Source: Alphaproteobacteria bacterium
Lineage (GTDB): Bacteria; Pseudomonadota; Alphaproteobacteria; Micavibrionales; UBA2020
Length of the DNA stretch: 64,000 nt
NCBI GenBank assembly: GCA_016794125.1
Contig: JAEUKT010000004.1
Location: 631,460-695,459, forward strand
Reading direction: 5' to 3'
A program made the translations under genes and the position numbers. The notes beneath the pieces were generated by a model. It had not been told where the DNA came from and made no database searches. It saw only the letters and a program-made list of their open reading frames with translations. Shown here piece after piece: positions 1 to 8,823 of this stretch. The first letter of the stretch is position 1. Each line of letters opens with the position of its first letter.

Positions 1-153
1 ATTGTTGATCGGAAACTCTAGAAAACGGTAAAGCGAGCTAAAATCGAGTATTTTTGTTGCCGGATACCCAAGTACGTGTCCAACGTCTCGATGGAGACGG
101 TTAAATAGCGTGTCTGTGTGGTCTTCTTTGTCTTTATTAACTGCTTTGCCCAT
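1..153 (-). CDS. Histidine decarboxylase-like PLP enzyme, N-terminal fragment cut by window edge
   Basis: An open frame of 51 codons reads leftwards from an ATG at 153-151 and runs off the window. Residues 29-51 contain the series LGYP, DFSSLYRFLEF and INN. This matches the conserved N-terminal stretch of bacterial PLP-dependent histidine decarboxylases (GYP, FDY, RFLRFSINN). The family would convert histidine to histamine plus CO2 in the cytoplasm, but the PLP-lysine region lies outside the window. An Fnr box at 188-201 lies between this gene and moeA and could serve both. No strong ribosome binding site is visible before the ATG. The family call is tentative. Confidence 0.45.
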   Translation of the reverse strand, partial: MGKAVNKDKEDHTDTLFNRLHRDVGHVLGYPATKILDFSSLYRFLEFPINN

Positions 154-187
154 CCCTCTATTTTTGGCCTGTCTTTCTCCGGTGTAC

Positions 188-201
188 TTGATCTGAATCA
201 A
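188..201. promoter_or_regulatory. Fnr/Dnr box upstream of moeA
   Basis: TTGATCTGAATCAA is a perfect TTGAT-N4-ATCAA site. Its centre (194.5) is 44.5 nt before the moeA start. If the usual -41.5 activator spacing holds, moeA mRNA would be almost leaderless. By the same rule the divergent gene would start at its own ATG (position 153). Confidence 0.85.
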
Positions 202-238
202 TACTTCTGCCAGCATACAGCCGTTAAAATGGGGCGTT

Positions 239-1465
239 ATGATTACTTATATCCAAGCACTTCAAATCATTAAGGACACGGCGTCACGCATGAGGCCGGA
301 AACGGAACGCATTGCGCTTGCCGATGCCGTTGGTCGGGTGTGCGCGGAGGATGTTGCTGCCGGACTTGATATACAGCCTTTCGACAATTCGGCGATGGAT
401 GGCTTTGCGGTGCGCCTTGTCGAATTCCCAGCGACGGTGGCTCCTGTGCGCCTTAAAAAAGTGGGTGTTATGGGGGCAGGAAGGGTTTGCGAGGGCGCGG
501 TACTGGAGGATGGGTGCTGCTGGCACGTCATGACCGGCGCACCCCTGCCAGCGGGGACAGAGGCTATCGTACCCATAGAAAATACCGCGCTGGATGGCGA
601 CTTTGTTATTTTCGGCGAGAAGCCCGTCGCGGGCCAGCATATACGCTACGCGGGAGAGGATTTTAAGAATGGTACGCGGGTTCTTTCCGCTGGGGACAAA
701 GTCTCCGCAGGGCATATCCTGCCTCTGGCAACCTTGGGCATTGCCGACATTACTGTTTACAAGAAGCCCCGTGTTCTTTTTATCCCGACGGGTGATGAGA
801 TTGTTGATGATCTGCGAAAAGACCTTCGCAATGGGGAGATTTATAACGCAAACAAGTTTTATGCGTTCTCTTTTTTGACGGCCTGCGACGTAGATGTGAC
901 GATCCACGACACCGTTCGGGATGACCCTGAGCAGTTTGTAGCTGCGCTTCATGTCGCGGAGAGTGAAAAGTACGATATCATCGTATCTTCCGGGGCTGTG
1001 TCGGCGGGAAGTTTCGATTTTGTGCGAGAGGGGCTTGAAAAGGCAGGCGCACGTATTCTTTATCACAAGATAAAACTGAAGCCAGGAAAGCCAAATTTGT
1101 TCGCAGAACTATCCTCTGGCGCGCTTTATTTTGGATTGCCAGGGAATCCGGTGGCGACAGCGGTTGGCCTTCGCTTCTTTGTATCCGAGGCTTTGCGCGT
1201 ATCGAGAAAACAAAAGCCAGAGCTTCCCGTTTATGCGCGGGTGATGAATGCCTTTTCAAAGAAGCCGGACTTGCATATGGTGCTGAAAGGCAAGCTGGAA
1301 TATTGGGAGGATGGCTCAATAACCGTGGATATTCTTGACGGCCAGGAGTCTTTCCGCGTGAGTCCGTTCCTGAGCATGGATTGTTGGATATACGTCCCCG
1401 AAGACCGTGACGCGATAAAATCAGGAGAGATCGTGGAGGTTTATCCTCTTTTGCCAGGCGAATGA
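239..1465 (+). CDS. moeA: Molybdopterin molybdenumtransferase MoeA
   Basis: MoeA inserts molybdate into adenylylated molybdopterin, the last step of Moco synthesis, which nitrate reductase needs. The 408-residue length is usual for the family. The PFDNSAMDGFAV motif is near residues 47-58. The MoCF-binding domain follows (about 175-315) with PTGDEIVDD and GLPGNPVATAV, then the small C-terminal domain. The loop usually read as GGVSVG is GAVSAG here. The start fits the family N-terminus (MxxYxxAL). A perfect Fnr box lies just upstream, so expression probably follows nitrate respiration. The gene is convergent with the Fnr-family gene and overlaps its 3' end by 25 nt. It is separated from the other Moco genes by the nar operon. 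Confidence 0.95.
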   Translation: MITYIQALQIIKDTASRMRPETERIALADAVGRVCAEDVAAGLDIQPFDNSAMDGFAVRLVEFPATVAPVRLKKVGVMGAGRVCEGAVLEDGCCWHVMTGAPLPAGTEAIVPIENTALDGDFVIFGEKPVAGQHIRYAGEDFKNGTRVLSAGDKVSAGHILPLATLGIADITVYKKPRVLFIPTGDEIVDDLRKDLRNGEIYNANKFYAFSFLTACDVDVTIHDTVRDDPEQFVAALHVAESEKYDIIVSSGAVSAGSFDFVREGLEKAGARILYHKIKLKPGKPNLFAELSSGALYFGLPGNPVATAVGLRFFVSEALRVSRKQKPELPVYARVMNAFSKKPDLHMVLKGKLEYWEDGSITVDILDGQESFRVSPFLSMDCWIYVPEDRDAIKSGEIVEVYPLLPGE

Positions 1466-2199
1466 AGTGGGCAATCAGAGCAAGCGTCAGTATGCTTCGG
1501 GCATAAAGCGGCTGTGTCAGTATCGCAGAAATGACACAGGGCATAAGCGTCCTTCATTCGAATAGTGTCATCGTTAATATTGATCCCAAGGTCTCTCATT
1601 TGTTTAAGGGCTCGCGAGAAAGTCTCTGGCGTAATGCCCAAATAATTGGCGATAACCTGCTTCTTAAAGGGCAGTACAAATTCGAGGTTTTCGTGTCCAG
1701 CTTCAAGATGCTTCGTCAGGAAATAATAGCCGATGCGTTGCAAGGGTGACTTGATCTGCATGGCGTCGATCTGGTGTATGGCGTTCTTATAATGGCGTGT
1801 CGCAACCCGCAGAATGTTTACGGCGAACCGCGCATCGGTCATGACATGGCTTTTCACGACCTTCTCTGGAATGATAAGCAGCTTGCACTTTGTCATGGCC
1901 TCGATCGATATAGGCGAAGGCCCGCCCATGAACAAAACGGCTTCCATGCAGGTATCCCCAGGTTGGAGCATACGGATGGTGGCCTCTTCGCCATCTTCAT
2001 TTAGCCGCAGGGTTTTGAGCGCGCCTTCAATCACGACGTAGATGCCTTCAGGAATGTCCCCCTGTTGGGCGAGAATTTTTGATGCGTCGCATTCTTGGAT
2101 AATCGAGCAGGCAAGGAGTTTTTGCACACTACTTTCGGTCAAGCCGTCAAAGAGTTGTGGCTTCTTGGCGTCCGTAAAATCTTTGGGTAAGCCAATCAT
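1441..2199 (-). CDS. Crp/Fnr-family regulator with C-terminal cysteine cluster
   Basis: The 252-residue protein has a cyclic-nucleotide-type sensor domain (about 25-140), a dimer helix, and a helix-turn-helix with the recognition series TPETFSRAL (about 185-205). The E-xx-SR pattern is what reads TTGAT half-sites. The N-terminal cysteines of classic O2-sensing Fnr are absent. Instead the last 35 residues hold five cysteines (CHFC, ALCP, DAC, SDC) downstream of the DNA-binding domain. The gene is divergent from narK, and a perfect Fnr box lies between them, so autoregulation and narK control are likely. Its signal (O2, NO, nitrite or redox) cannot be read from the sequence. Confidence 0.85.
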   Translation of the reverse strand: MIGLPKDFTDAKKPQLFDGLTESSVQKLLACSIIQECDASKILAQQGDIPEGIYVVIEGALKTLRLNEDGEEATIRMLQPGDTCMEAVLFMGGPSPISIEAMTKCKLLIIPEKVVKSHVMTDARFAVNILRVATRHYKNAIHQIDAMQIKSPLQRIGYYFLTKHLEAGHENLEFVLPFKKQVIANYLGITPETFSRALKQMRDLGININDDTIRMKDAYALCHFCDTDTAALCPKHTDACSDCPLHSPGKRG

Positions 2200-2249
2200 T
2201 ATATCCTAGTCGTTCCCCGATGCTGCGTTGTTCTTGTTCCGTTGTTGTC

Positions 2250-2263
2250 TTGATCTGAATCAA
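2250..2263. promoter_or_regulatory. Fnr/Dnr box between fnr-like gene and narK
   Basis: TTGATCTGAATCAA is identical to the moeA box. Its centre is about 111 nt before the narK ATG, leaving a leader of about 70 nt if the activator sits at -41.5. It lies 51 nt upstream of the divergent regulator gene, where it could repress or activate it. Confidence 0.88.
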
Positions 2264-2367
2264 GTTACCACCCTTTTGTGCGTGCAATAGTAGACGAGGA
2301 GGAGAAGATTCCAAAGTCTTTTCTCCTAAAAAACCTAACTATTTGAATACTTTGACGGAAACACCCC

Positions 2368-5010
2368 ATGCCCTCTACAGCAAATCAGAAATCCGCGCTT
2401 TCCCTGACCACAACCGCCTTCACGGTCTGTTTCGCGGTCTGGACGATCTTCGCCATCATCGGCGTGCAGATCAAACAGGATATGGGACTAAGCGATACCC
2501 AATTCAGTTTGCTGATTGGCGCGCCGATCCTGACAGGTTCGCTTGTCAGACTGTTCTTGGGGATTTGGGCGGATCAATATGGCGGACGACCCATTTTCAT
2601 GGCCGTGATGCTGTCATCGGCCTTTTTTACTTGGTGCCTGACCTACGCCAATACCTACGAAATGCTACTGCTGACGGCGCTGGGCGTTGGTCTTGCGGGC
2701 GGCAGTTTTGTTGTCGGTATCGCATATCTTTCCAAATGGTACGACAAGGAACGCCAGGGAACGGCGCTGGGCGTTTACGGCATGGGGAATATTGGTGCGG
2801 CGGTCACAAAACTCATCGCGCCCTTCGTCATGGTTGCCTATGGCTGGCATACGGTGGCACAGGTCTGGGCAGTCGCGCTGGTCGTGATGGGTGCGCTGTT
2901 CTGGGTATTCACGAAGGATGAGCCGCAGATTCAGGCTCAAAGGGCAGCGCATACCGCGCCAAAATCCATGCGTGAATCGCTAAAACCCCTTGGTAAACTT
3001 CAGGTCTGGCGTTTCTCCCTGTATTATTTCTTTGTATTTGGCGGCTTTGTCGCGCTGGCGTTGTGGTTGCCGCGCTACTATGTCGGCGCCTATAAAATGG
3101 ACATCGAAACAGCCGGTGTCCTGGCGGCGCTATTTTCTATCGCGGGTTCTCTTTTCCGTGCGGTAGGTGGATATTTATCCGATAAATACGGTGCGCGCGC
3201 CGTTATGTACTGGGCGTTCATTTTCTGCACGATTTGCTGTTTCCTCTTGTCCTATCCCGAAACGGACTATGTCGTGCATGGCATCAAGGGGGATGTTTCT
3301 TTCAGCTTTGGCTGGGGTGCTGTATCTTTCACAATGATCGTCTTTGTGCTGGGCTTCTTCATGTCGCTGGGCAAGGCCGCAATTTACAAACATATCCCCG
3401 TTTACTACCCGAATGATGTCGGGCCGGTTGCTGGCATCGTCGGTCTGATCGGCGGTCTTGGCGGGTTCTTCCTGCCACTCTGCTTTGGCTTGATGAACGA
3501 CTATCTGAACGTTTGGACAAGCTGTTTCATGCTGATGTTCGCGCTAGTTGCGATTGCGTTCCTGTGGATGCACGTATCCATCCGTCTCATGGAAAGACAG
3601 AAATTCCCCGACATCGTTAAACCTGCTTATTTCACCGAGCTTGAGCAACGTGGACCAGTTCTCAAGGTATGGAAGCCGGAAGATGAGGTGTTCTGGAAGA
3701 AAGAGGGGTACAAGATCGCGCGTCGAAATCTATGGCTTTCCGTACCCGCGCTTTTTCTGGCTTTTGCCTTATGGATGGTTTGGAGTGTGGTGGTCGTGAA
3801 TCTACCAAAAATCGGCTTTGGCTTCACAACTGAGCAGTTGTTCTGGCTCACCGCCTTGCCAGGGTTGTCCGGAGCCACGTTGCGGATTTTCTATTCTTTC
3901 ATGGTACCGATTTTTGGAGGTCGTCGCTGGACGGCAATCAGTACCGCCGTGCTCCTTATTCCGGCCATCGGTATTGGTATTGCGGTGCAGGATTCACAAA
4001 CGCCCTATGCGGTATTCCTGATTATGGCGCTGTTGTGCGGATTTGGTGGTGGTAACTTTGCCTCCAGCATGGCGAATATTGCCTTTTTCTTCCCGAAAAA
4101 AGAAAAAGGGAATGCCTTGGCTCTCAACGCAGGTCTTGGCAATCTTGGCGTGAGCGCGGTTCAATTCCTTGTCCCTATCGTAATTCTTTACAACGTATTC
4201 GGCGGTCTTGTCGGTGGGGCGCAGAACGCGGGAGAGGTTCAGATGTGGGTGCAAAACGCCGCATTTATCTGGGTTCCTTTCATTGCGCTCTCCTCTGTGC
4301 TGTCATGGATTTATATGAACGACATTGCCGATGTCCGAGCTTCGATTGCATCCCAACTGGCGATTTTTGAGCGCAAGCACAACTGGATCATGTGCGTTCT
4401 CTATATCGGCACTTTCGGCTCGTTTATTGGCTTCTCGGCGGCTTTCCCGCTGTTGGCGCAGTCGCAGTTCCCGGAGGTAAACTCCCTCAAGCTGGCCTTT
4501 ATCGGGCCTCTGGTCGGTGCGCTGGCGCGTGCAGGTAGCGGATGGGTTGCTGACAGATTCGGTGGCGGGCGGGTCACGCTTTGGGTCTTTGTTGTCATGA
4601 TTTTGGGGACGCTGGGCGTTCTCCACTTCCTTGAGATCAAGGATCAGGCCGGTGCGTTCTACGGGTTCTTTGCCATGTTCCTTGTTCTTTTCGGGGCAAC
4701 GGGTGTGGGCAATGCCTCGACCTTCCAGATGATCCCCACAATTTTCTGGAAAGATAGAAAGGCCGCCCTGAGCGGCCAGCCAGAAGAAGATGTGCGTAAG
4801 GCGGCAGAACGTGAATCGGCGGCTGTGATTGGCTTTAGCTCGGCTATTGGGGCTTTTGGCGCATTCTTTATCCCCAAAAGCTATGGGACTTCCATTGCTG
4901 CCACAGGCGGCCCAGAGGCCGCATTATGGGTATTCATCGGGTTTTACGCCCTCTGCCTGTTCATGACCTGGTTCTTCTATACCCGGCGGAACGCTGAGGC
5001 CAAGTGCTAA
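2368..5010 (+). CDS. narK: Fused NarK1-NarK2 nitrate/nitrite transporter
   Basis: This 880-residue inner-membrane protein contains two complete major-facilitator modules, about 24 transmembrane segments. Module one spans roughly residues 10-405 and module two 450-875, joined by a soluble linker containing KVWKPEDEVFWKKEG. Each half shows the glycine-rich nitrate-porter signatures typical of NarK (for example GGLGGFFLP in the first half and GNLGVSAVQF in the second). In characterised fusions the first half is a nitrate/proton symporter and the second a nitrate/nitrite antiporter, which together start and sustain respiration. The gene lies between two Fnr boxes, directly upstream of narG. Single-half NarK proteins are about 400-470 residues, so the length itself shows the fusion. 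Confidence 0.95.
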   Translation: MPSTANQKSALSLTTTAFTVCFAVWTIFAIIGVQIKQDMGLSDTQFSLLIGAPILTGSLVRLFLGIWADQYGGRPIFMAVMLSSAFFTWCLTYANTYEMLLLTALGVGLAGGSFVVGIAYLSKWYDKERQGTALGVYGMGNIGAAVTKLIAPFVMVAYGWHTVAQVWAVALVVMGALFWVFTKDEPQIQAQRAAHTAPKSMRESLKPLGKLQVWRFSLYYFFVFGGFVALALWLPRYYVGAYKMDIETAGVLAALFSIAGSLFRAVGGYLSDKYGARAVMYWAFIFCTICCFLLSYPETDYVVHGIKGDVSFSFGWGAVSFTMIVFVLGFFMSLGKAAIYKHIPVYYPNDVGPVAGIVGLIGGLGGFFLPLCFGLMNDYLNVWTSCFMLMFALVAIAFLWMHVSIRLMERQKFPDIVKPAYFTELEQRGPVLKVWKPEDEVFWKKEGYKIARRNLWLSVPALFLAFALWMVWSVVVVNLPKIGFGFTTEQLFWLTALPGLSGATLRIFYSFMVPIFGGRRWTAISTAVLLIPAIGIGIAVQDSQTPYAVFLIMALLCGFGGGNFASSMANIAFFFPKKEKGNALALNAGLGNLGVSAVQFLVPIVILYNVFGGLVGGAQNAGEVQMWVQNAAFIWVPFIALSSVLSWIYMNDIADVRASIASQLAIFERKHNWIMCVLYIGTFGSFIGFSAAFPLLAQSQFPEVNSLKLAFIGPLVGALARAGSGWVADRFGGGRVTLWVFVVMILGTLGVLHFLEIKDQAGAFYGFFAMFLVLFGATGVGNASTFQMIPTIFWKDRKAALSGQPEEDVRKAAERESAAVIGFSSAIGAFGAFFIPKSYGTSIAATGGPEAALWVFIGFYALCLFMTWFFYTRRNAEAKC

Positions 5011-5021
5011 AAAACGGGCGC

Positions 5022-5035
5022 TTGATTCAGATCAA
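5022..5035. promoter_or_regulatory. Fnr/Dnr box upstream of narG
   Basis: TTGATTCAGATCAA, the reverse complement of the moeA and narK boxes, is centred about 63 nt before the narG ATG. Activator spacing of -41.5 puts the transcript start near 5070, just before a GGGAG ribosome site. This makes narGHJI its own transcription unit although narK lies immediately upstream. Confidence 0.88.
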
Positions 5036-5091
5036 GGGGAGATGTCGGCAAAAGGCGCATCTATGGGGCAGCATATAGGGAGCTATGAGAT

Positions 5092-8000
5092 ATGAGTTAT
5101 TTTATCGACCGAATCAGCTTTTTCTCGCAAAAGCGTGAACCTTTCTCGAATGGCCACGGCATCACGACAGATGAAAACCGTGCATGGGAAAAGGGCTATC
5201 GTGACCGCTGGGCGCATGACAAGGTTGTTCGCTCGACGCATGGCGTGAATTGCACAGGCTCTTGTTCGTGGAAAATCTACGTCAAGAACGGGCTGATTAC
5301 GTGGGAAACGCAGCAGACCGACTATCCGCGCACCCGTCCTGACCTGCCCAACCACGAACCACGCGGTTGCGCGCGCGGCGCAAGCTATAGCTGGTACATC
5401 TATTCAGCCAACCGCTTGAAATATCCGATGGTGCGTAAGCGCCTCCTGGACCTCTGGCGGAAGACAAAGGAACAAGTCGGCGGCGACCCCGTAAAGGCTT
5501 GGGCGACCATTCAGGCCGATCCAATTTTGAGAGCTTCCTATCAACAGGTACGCGGTCGCGGCGGCTTTGTACGCGCCGGATGGGATGAGGCAAACGAAAT
5601 CGTTGCTGCTGCAAACATCCATACCATCAAAGCGCATGGCCCTGACCGCATCATCGGCTTTTCGCCCATTCCGGCGATGTCAATGATCTCTTATGCCGCA
5701 GGCTCACGCTATATGTCCCTTTTGGGTGGCGTGTGCATGAGCTTCTATGACTGGTATTGCGACTTGCCGCCGTCAAGCCCGCAGACATGGGGCGAACAGA
5801 CCGATGTGCCGGAAAGCGCCGACTGGTATAACGCCGGATTTATCATCATGTGGGGATCAAACGTGCCGCAAACGCGCACCCCCGACGCGCATTTCATGAC
5901 GGAAGCCCGCTACAAGGGAACACAAGTCGTTACCATCACACCCGACTATTCCGAAGCGTCGAAATTCGGCGACATCTGGCTTAATCCGCGCCAAGGTACG
6001 GACGCGGCGCTGGGCATGGCGATGGGCCATGTCATCCTTAAGGAATTTCACATTGAGAACCCGTCAGAATACTTTGACGATTATTGCCGCGCTTATTCCG
6101 ATATGCCCTTCCTTGTGAAGCTCGAAGAACGCGATGGGCGGTTCGTTCCCGGCCGCATGGTACGCGCCTCGGATTTTGACGGACAACTGAACGAGAAGAA
6201 TAACCCCGAATGGAAGACCGTCTGTTTCGATGAAAAAACCGGAAACGTCACAGTGCCGACAGGCTCTATCGGTTTCCGCTGGGGTGAGGAAGGCAAGTGG
6301 AACATCGTTCCCACGGATGCAGGAACGGGCGAGAGCATCCGTCCGCGCAAGACCCTGCTGGGCGCGCATGATGAGATCGTAAAAGTCGGATTCCCGTACT
6401 TTGGCGGTCAGGTTCACGAGCATGATTATTTCCAAGCCAGCGATCACCAGGAAGTGCTGGATCGCAATATCCCCGTTCGCTTCCTTGACCTGGATGGCAA
6501 AAAAACTCCCGTTGCCTGCGTCTTTGACCTTATGTGTGGACAGTACGGCATCCACCGCGAAGGGCTTGGCGGAGACAATGTCGCCCGCAGCTACGAAGAA
6601 GATATCCCCTATACACCCAAATGGCAGGAAGCCATTACCGGCGTTTCTGCGGAGCAAGTGACCCAGGTCGCGCGCGCGTTTGCGCGGAATGCCCATGTTA
6701 CCAAGGGCAAGTCGATGATCATCATCGGTGCGGCGATGAACCACTGGTATCACATGGACATGAACTACCGCGCCTGCATCAATATGCTGGTCTTCTGCGG
6801 TTGCGTTGGTCAGTCGGGTGGTGGCTGGTCACACTATGTGGGGCAGGAAAAACTGCGTCCGCAGACCGGCTGGACGCCGCTGGCTTTTGCCCTTGACTGG
6901 ACTCGCCCGCCGCGTCAGCAAAACTCGACGTCTTTCTTCTACGCACATACGGATCAATGGCGTTATGAGACCCTGCAATTGGACGAGATTCTTTCTCCCC
7001 TCGCAGATAAAAACCGCTGGGCTGGGACGTTGATCGATTGCAACATCCGTTCCGAGCGCATGGGATGGTTGCCCTCAGCCCCGCAGTTGGAAGAAAATCC
7101 GATTGATCTGGTTAAAAAGGCCGAAGCGGAGAAACGCGATCCTGTCGAATACGTTGTAGACCGCCTGAGCCGTGGCAATCTGCGTATGTCTTGCGAAGAT
7201 CCCGATAATCCCGCCAACTGGCCGCGCAATATGTTCGTTTGGCGCTCCAACATCCTGGGTTCCAGCGGCAAGGGGCATGAATATTTCCTCAAGCATTTCT
7301 TGGGAACACAACACGGCGTGCAAGGGAAAGACCTTGGCAGCGAAGGCAAGGGGCGTTCCAGCGAGGTGGTCTGGCATGACCATGCGCCGGAAGGGAAACT
7401 TGATCTGGTCGTGACGCTGGACTTCCGTATGTCCACGACTTGCGTTTATTCCGATATCGTGCTGCCGACAGCAAGCTGGTATGAGAAGAACGACCTGAAT
7501 ACCTCCGATATGCACCCCTTCATCCACCCACTGTCCAAGGCGATTGACCCCGTCTGGCAGAGCAAATCGGATTGGGAGATTTACAAGGGCTTCGCCAAGA
7601 AATTCTCGGAGCTTTGCGTTGGGCATCTTGGCGTGGAAAAAGAACTTGTCATGAACCCCATTCAGCATGACACGGCGGGCGAACTGTCGCAGCCCGACGT
7701 CAAGGAATGGCGTAAAGGGGAATGCCCATTGATCCCCGGCAAGACAGCTCCCACGATGAAAGTGGTCGAGCGTGATTATCCCGCGACGTTTGAACGCTTT
7801 ACGAGCCTCGGCCCCCTGATGGAAAAGCTGGGCAATGGCGGCAAGGGCATCGGCTGGAACACCGATCACGAAGTCGAGTTCCTGAAAAAACTCAATGGTG
7901 AGAAAAACGGCAGGGCCAATATTGTCACGGATATTGACGCTTGTGAAACCGTCCTTTCTCTTGCGCCCGAAACAAACGGAGAAGTTGCCGTTAAAGCATG

Positions 8001-8823
8001 GGCGGCTTTGAGCAAGATAACGGGCCGCGACCACACCCATCTGGCGCTACCGAAGGAAGAGGAAAAAATCCGCTTCCGCGATATTCAGGCGCAGCCGCGC
8101 AAAATTATCAGCTCCCCGACATGGAGCGGCCTTGAGTCCGAACACGTTTGCTATAACGCGGGCTACGTCAACGTCCATGAGTTCATTCCCTGGCGCACGC
8201 TGACAGGCCGGCAGCAACTGTATCAGGATCACCCCTGGATGATCGACTTTGGCGAAGCGCTGGTTTCCTATCGCCCGCCGATCAACACGCGGACGGTCAA
8301 GAATATGCTCGACAAGCACGGCAAGGAGTCGCCGACGATCCTGCTGAACTTCATCACGCCGCACCAGAAATGGGGCATCCACTCCACCTATACCGACAAC
8401 CTGCATATGCTGACCTTGTCGCGTGGTGGCCCGATTGTCTGGGTCAGCGAGGTTGACGCGAAGAAAATAGACGTTAAGGACAATGACTGGCTTGAAGTCT
8501 TTAATGCCAACGGCGCTATTGTTGCGCGGGCGGTCGTATCCCAGCGTGTCAACGAGGGCATGATGCTGATGTATCACGCCCAGGAAAAGCTGGTGCATAC
8601 GCCGGGTAGCAAAATTACCAATGCGCGTGGCGGCATCCACAACTCCGTGACGCGCGCCACGGTAAAGCCGACGCATATGATCGGCGGCTACGCACAACTG
8701 GCATACGGGTTTAACTATTACGGGACTGTTGGGTCAAATCGGGATGAATTCGTGATTGTCCGCAGAATGGATAACGTCGACTGGATGGAAGAGCCAGCGA
8801 AAATGGAGGCGGCAGGACAATGA
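5092..8823 (+). CDS. narG: Respiratory nitrate reductase alpha subunit NarG
   Basis: NarG is the Mo-bisMGD subunit that reduces nitrate to nitrite on the cytoplasmic side of the membrane. The 1243 residues match the family length. The N-terminus shows STHGVNCTGSCSWKIYVKNG, in which His replaces the first Cys of the FS0 cluster motif. GARGASYSW-type cofactor contacts follow (here GCARGASYSW). The stretch WYCDLPPSSPQTWGEQTD contains the aspartate that ligates Mo. No twin-arginine signal is present, as expected for the cytoplasm-facing form. The gene overlaps narH by ATGA. Expression is probably driven by the Fnr box at 5022. Confidence 0.98.
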   Translation: MSYFIDRISFFSQKREPFSNGHGITTDENRAWEKGYRDRWAHDKVVRSTHGVNCTGSCSWKIYVKNGLITWETQQTDYPRTRPDLPNHEPRGCARGASYSWYIYSANRLKYPMVRKRLLDLWRKTKEQVGGDPVKAWATIQADPILRASYQQVRGRGGFVRAGWDEANEIVAAANIHTIKAHGPDRIIGFSPIPAMSMISYAAGSRYMSLLGGVCMSFYDWYCDLPPSSPQTWGEQTDVPESADWYNAGFIIMWGSNVPQTRTPDAHFMTEARYKGTQVVTITPDYSEASKFGDIWLNPRQGTDAALGMAMGHVILKEFHIENPSEYFDDYCRAYSDMPFLVKLEERDGRFVPGRMVRASDFDGQLNEKNNPEWKTVCFDEKTGNVTVPTGSIGFRWGEEGKWNIVPTDAGTGESIRPRKTLLGAHDEIVKVGFPYFGGQVHEHDYFQASDHQEVLDRNIPVRFLDLDGKKTPVACVFDLMCGQYGIHREGLGGDNVARSYEEDIPYTPKWQEAITGVSAEQVTQVARAFARNAHVTKGKSMIIIGAAMNHWYHMDMNYRACINMLVFCGCVGQSGGGWSHYVGQEKLRPQTGWTPLAFALDWTRPPRQQNSTSFFYAHTDQWRYETLQLDEILSPLADKNRWAGTLIDCNIRSERMGWLPSAPQLEENPIDLVKKAEAEKRDPVEYVVDRLSRGNLRMSCEDPDNPANWPRNMFVWRSNILGSSGKGHEYFLKHFLGTQHGVQGKDLGSEGKGRSSEVVWHDHAPEGKLDLVVTLDFRMSTTCVYSDIVLPTASWYEKNDLNTSDMHPFIHPLSKAIDPVWQSKSDWEIYKGFAKKFSELCVGHLGVEKELVMNPIQHDTAGELSQPDVKEWRKGECPLIPGKTAPTMKVVERDYPATFERFTSLGPLMEKLGNGGKGIGWNTDHEVEFLKKLNGEKNGRANIVTDIDACETVLSLAPETNGEVAVKAWAALSKITGRDHTHLALPKEEEKIRFRDIQAQPRKIISSPTWSGLESEHVCYNAGYVNVHEFIPWRTLTGRQQLYQDHPWMIDFGEALVSYRPPINTRTVKNMLDKHGKESPTILLNFITPHQKWGIHSTYTDNLHMLTLSRGGPIVWVSEVDAKKIDVKDNDWLEVFNANGAIVARAVVSQRVNEGMMLMYHAQEKLVHTPGSKITNARGGIHNSVTRATVKPTHMIGGYAQLAYGFNYYGTVGSNRDEFVIVRRMDNVDWMEEPAKMEAAGQ

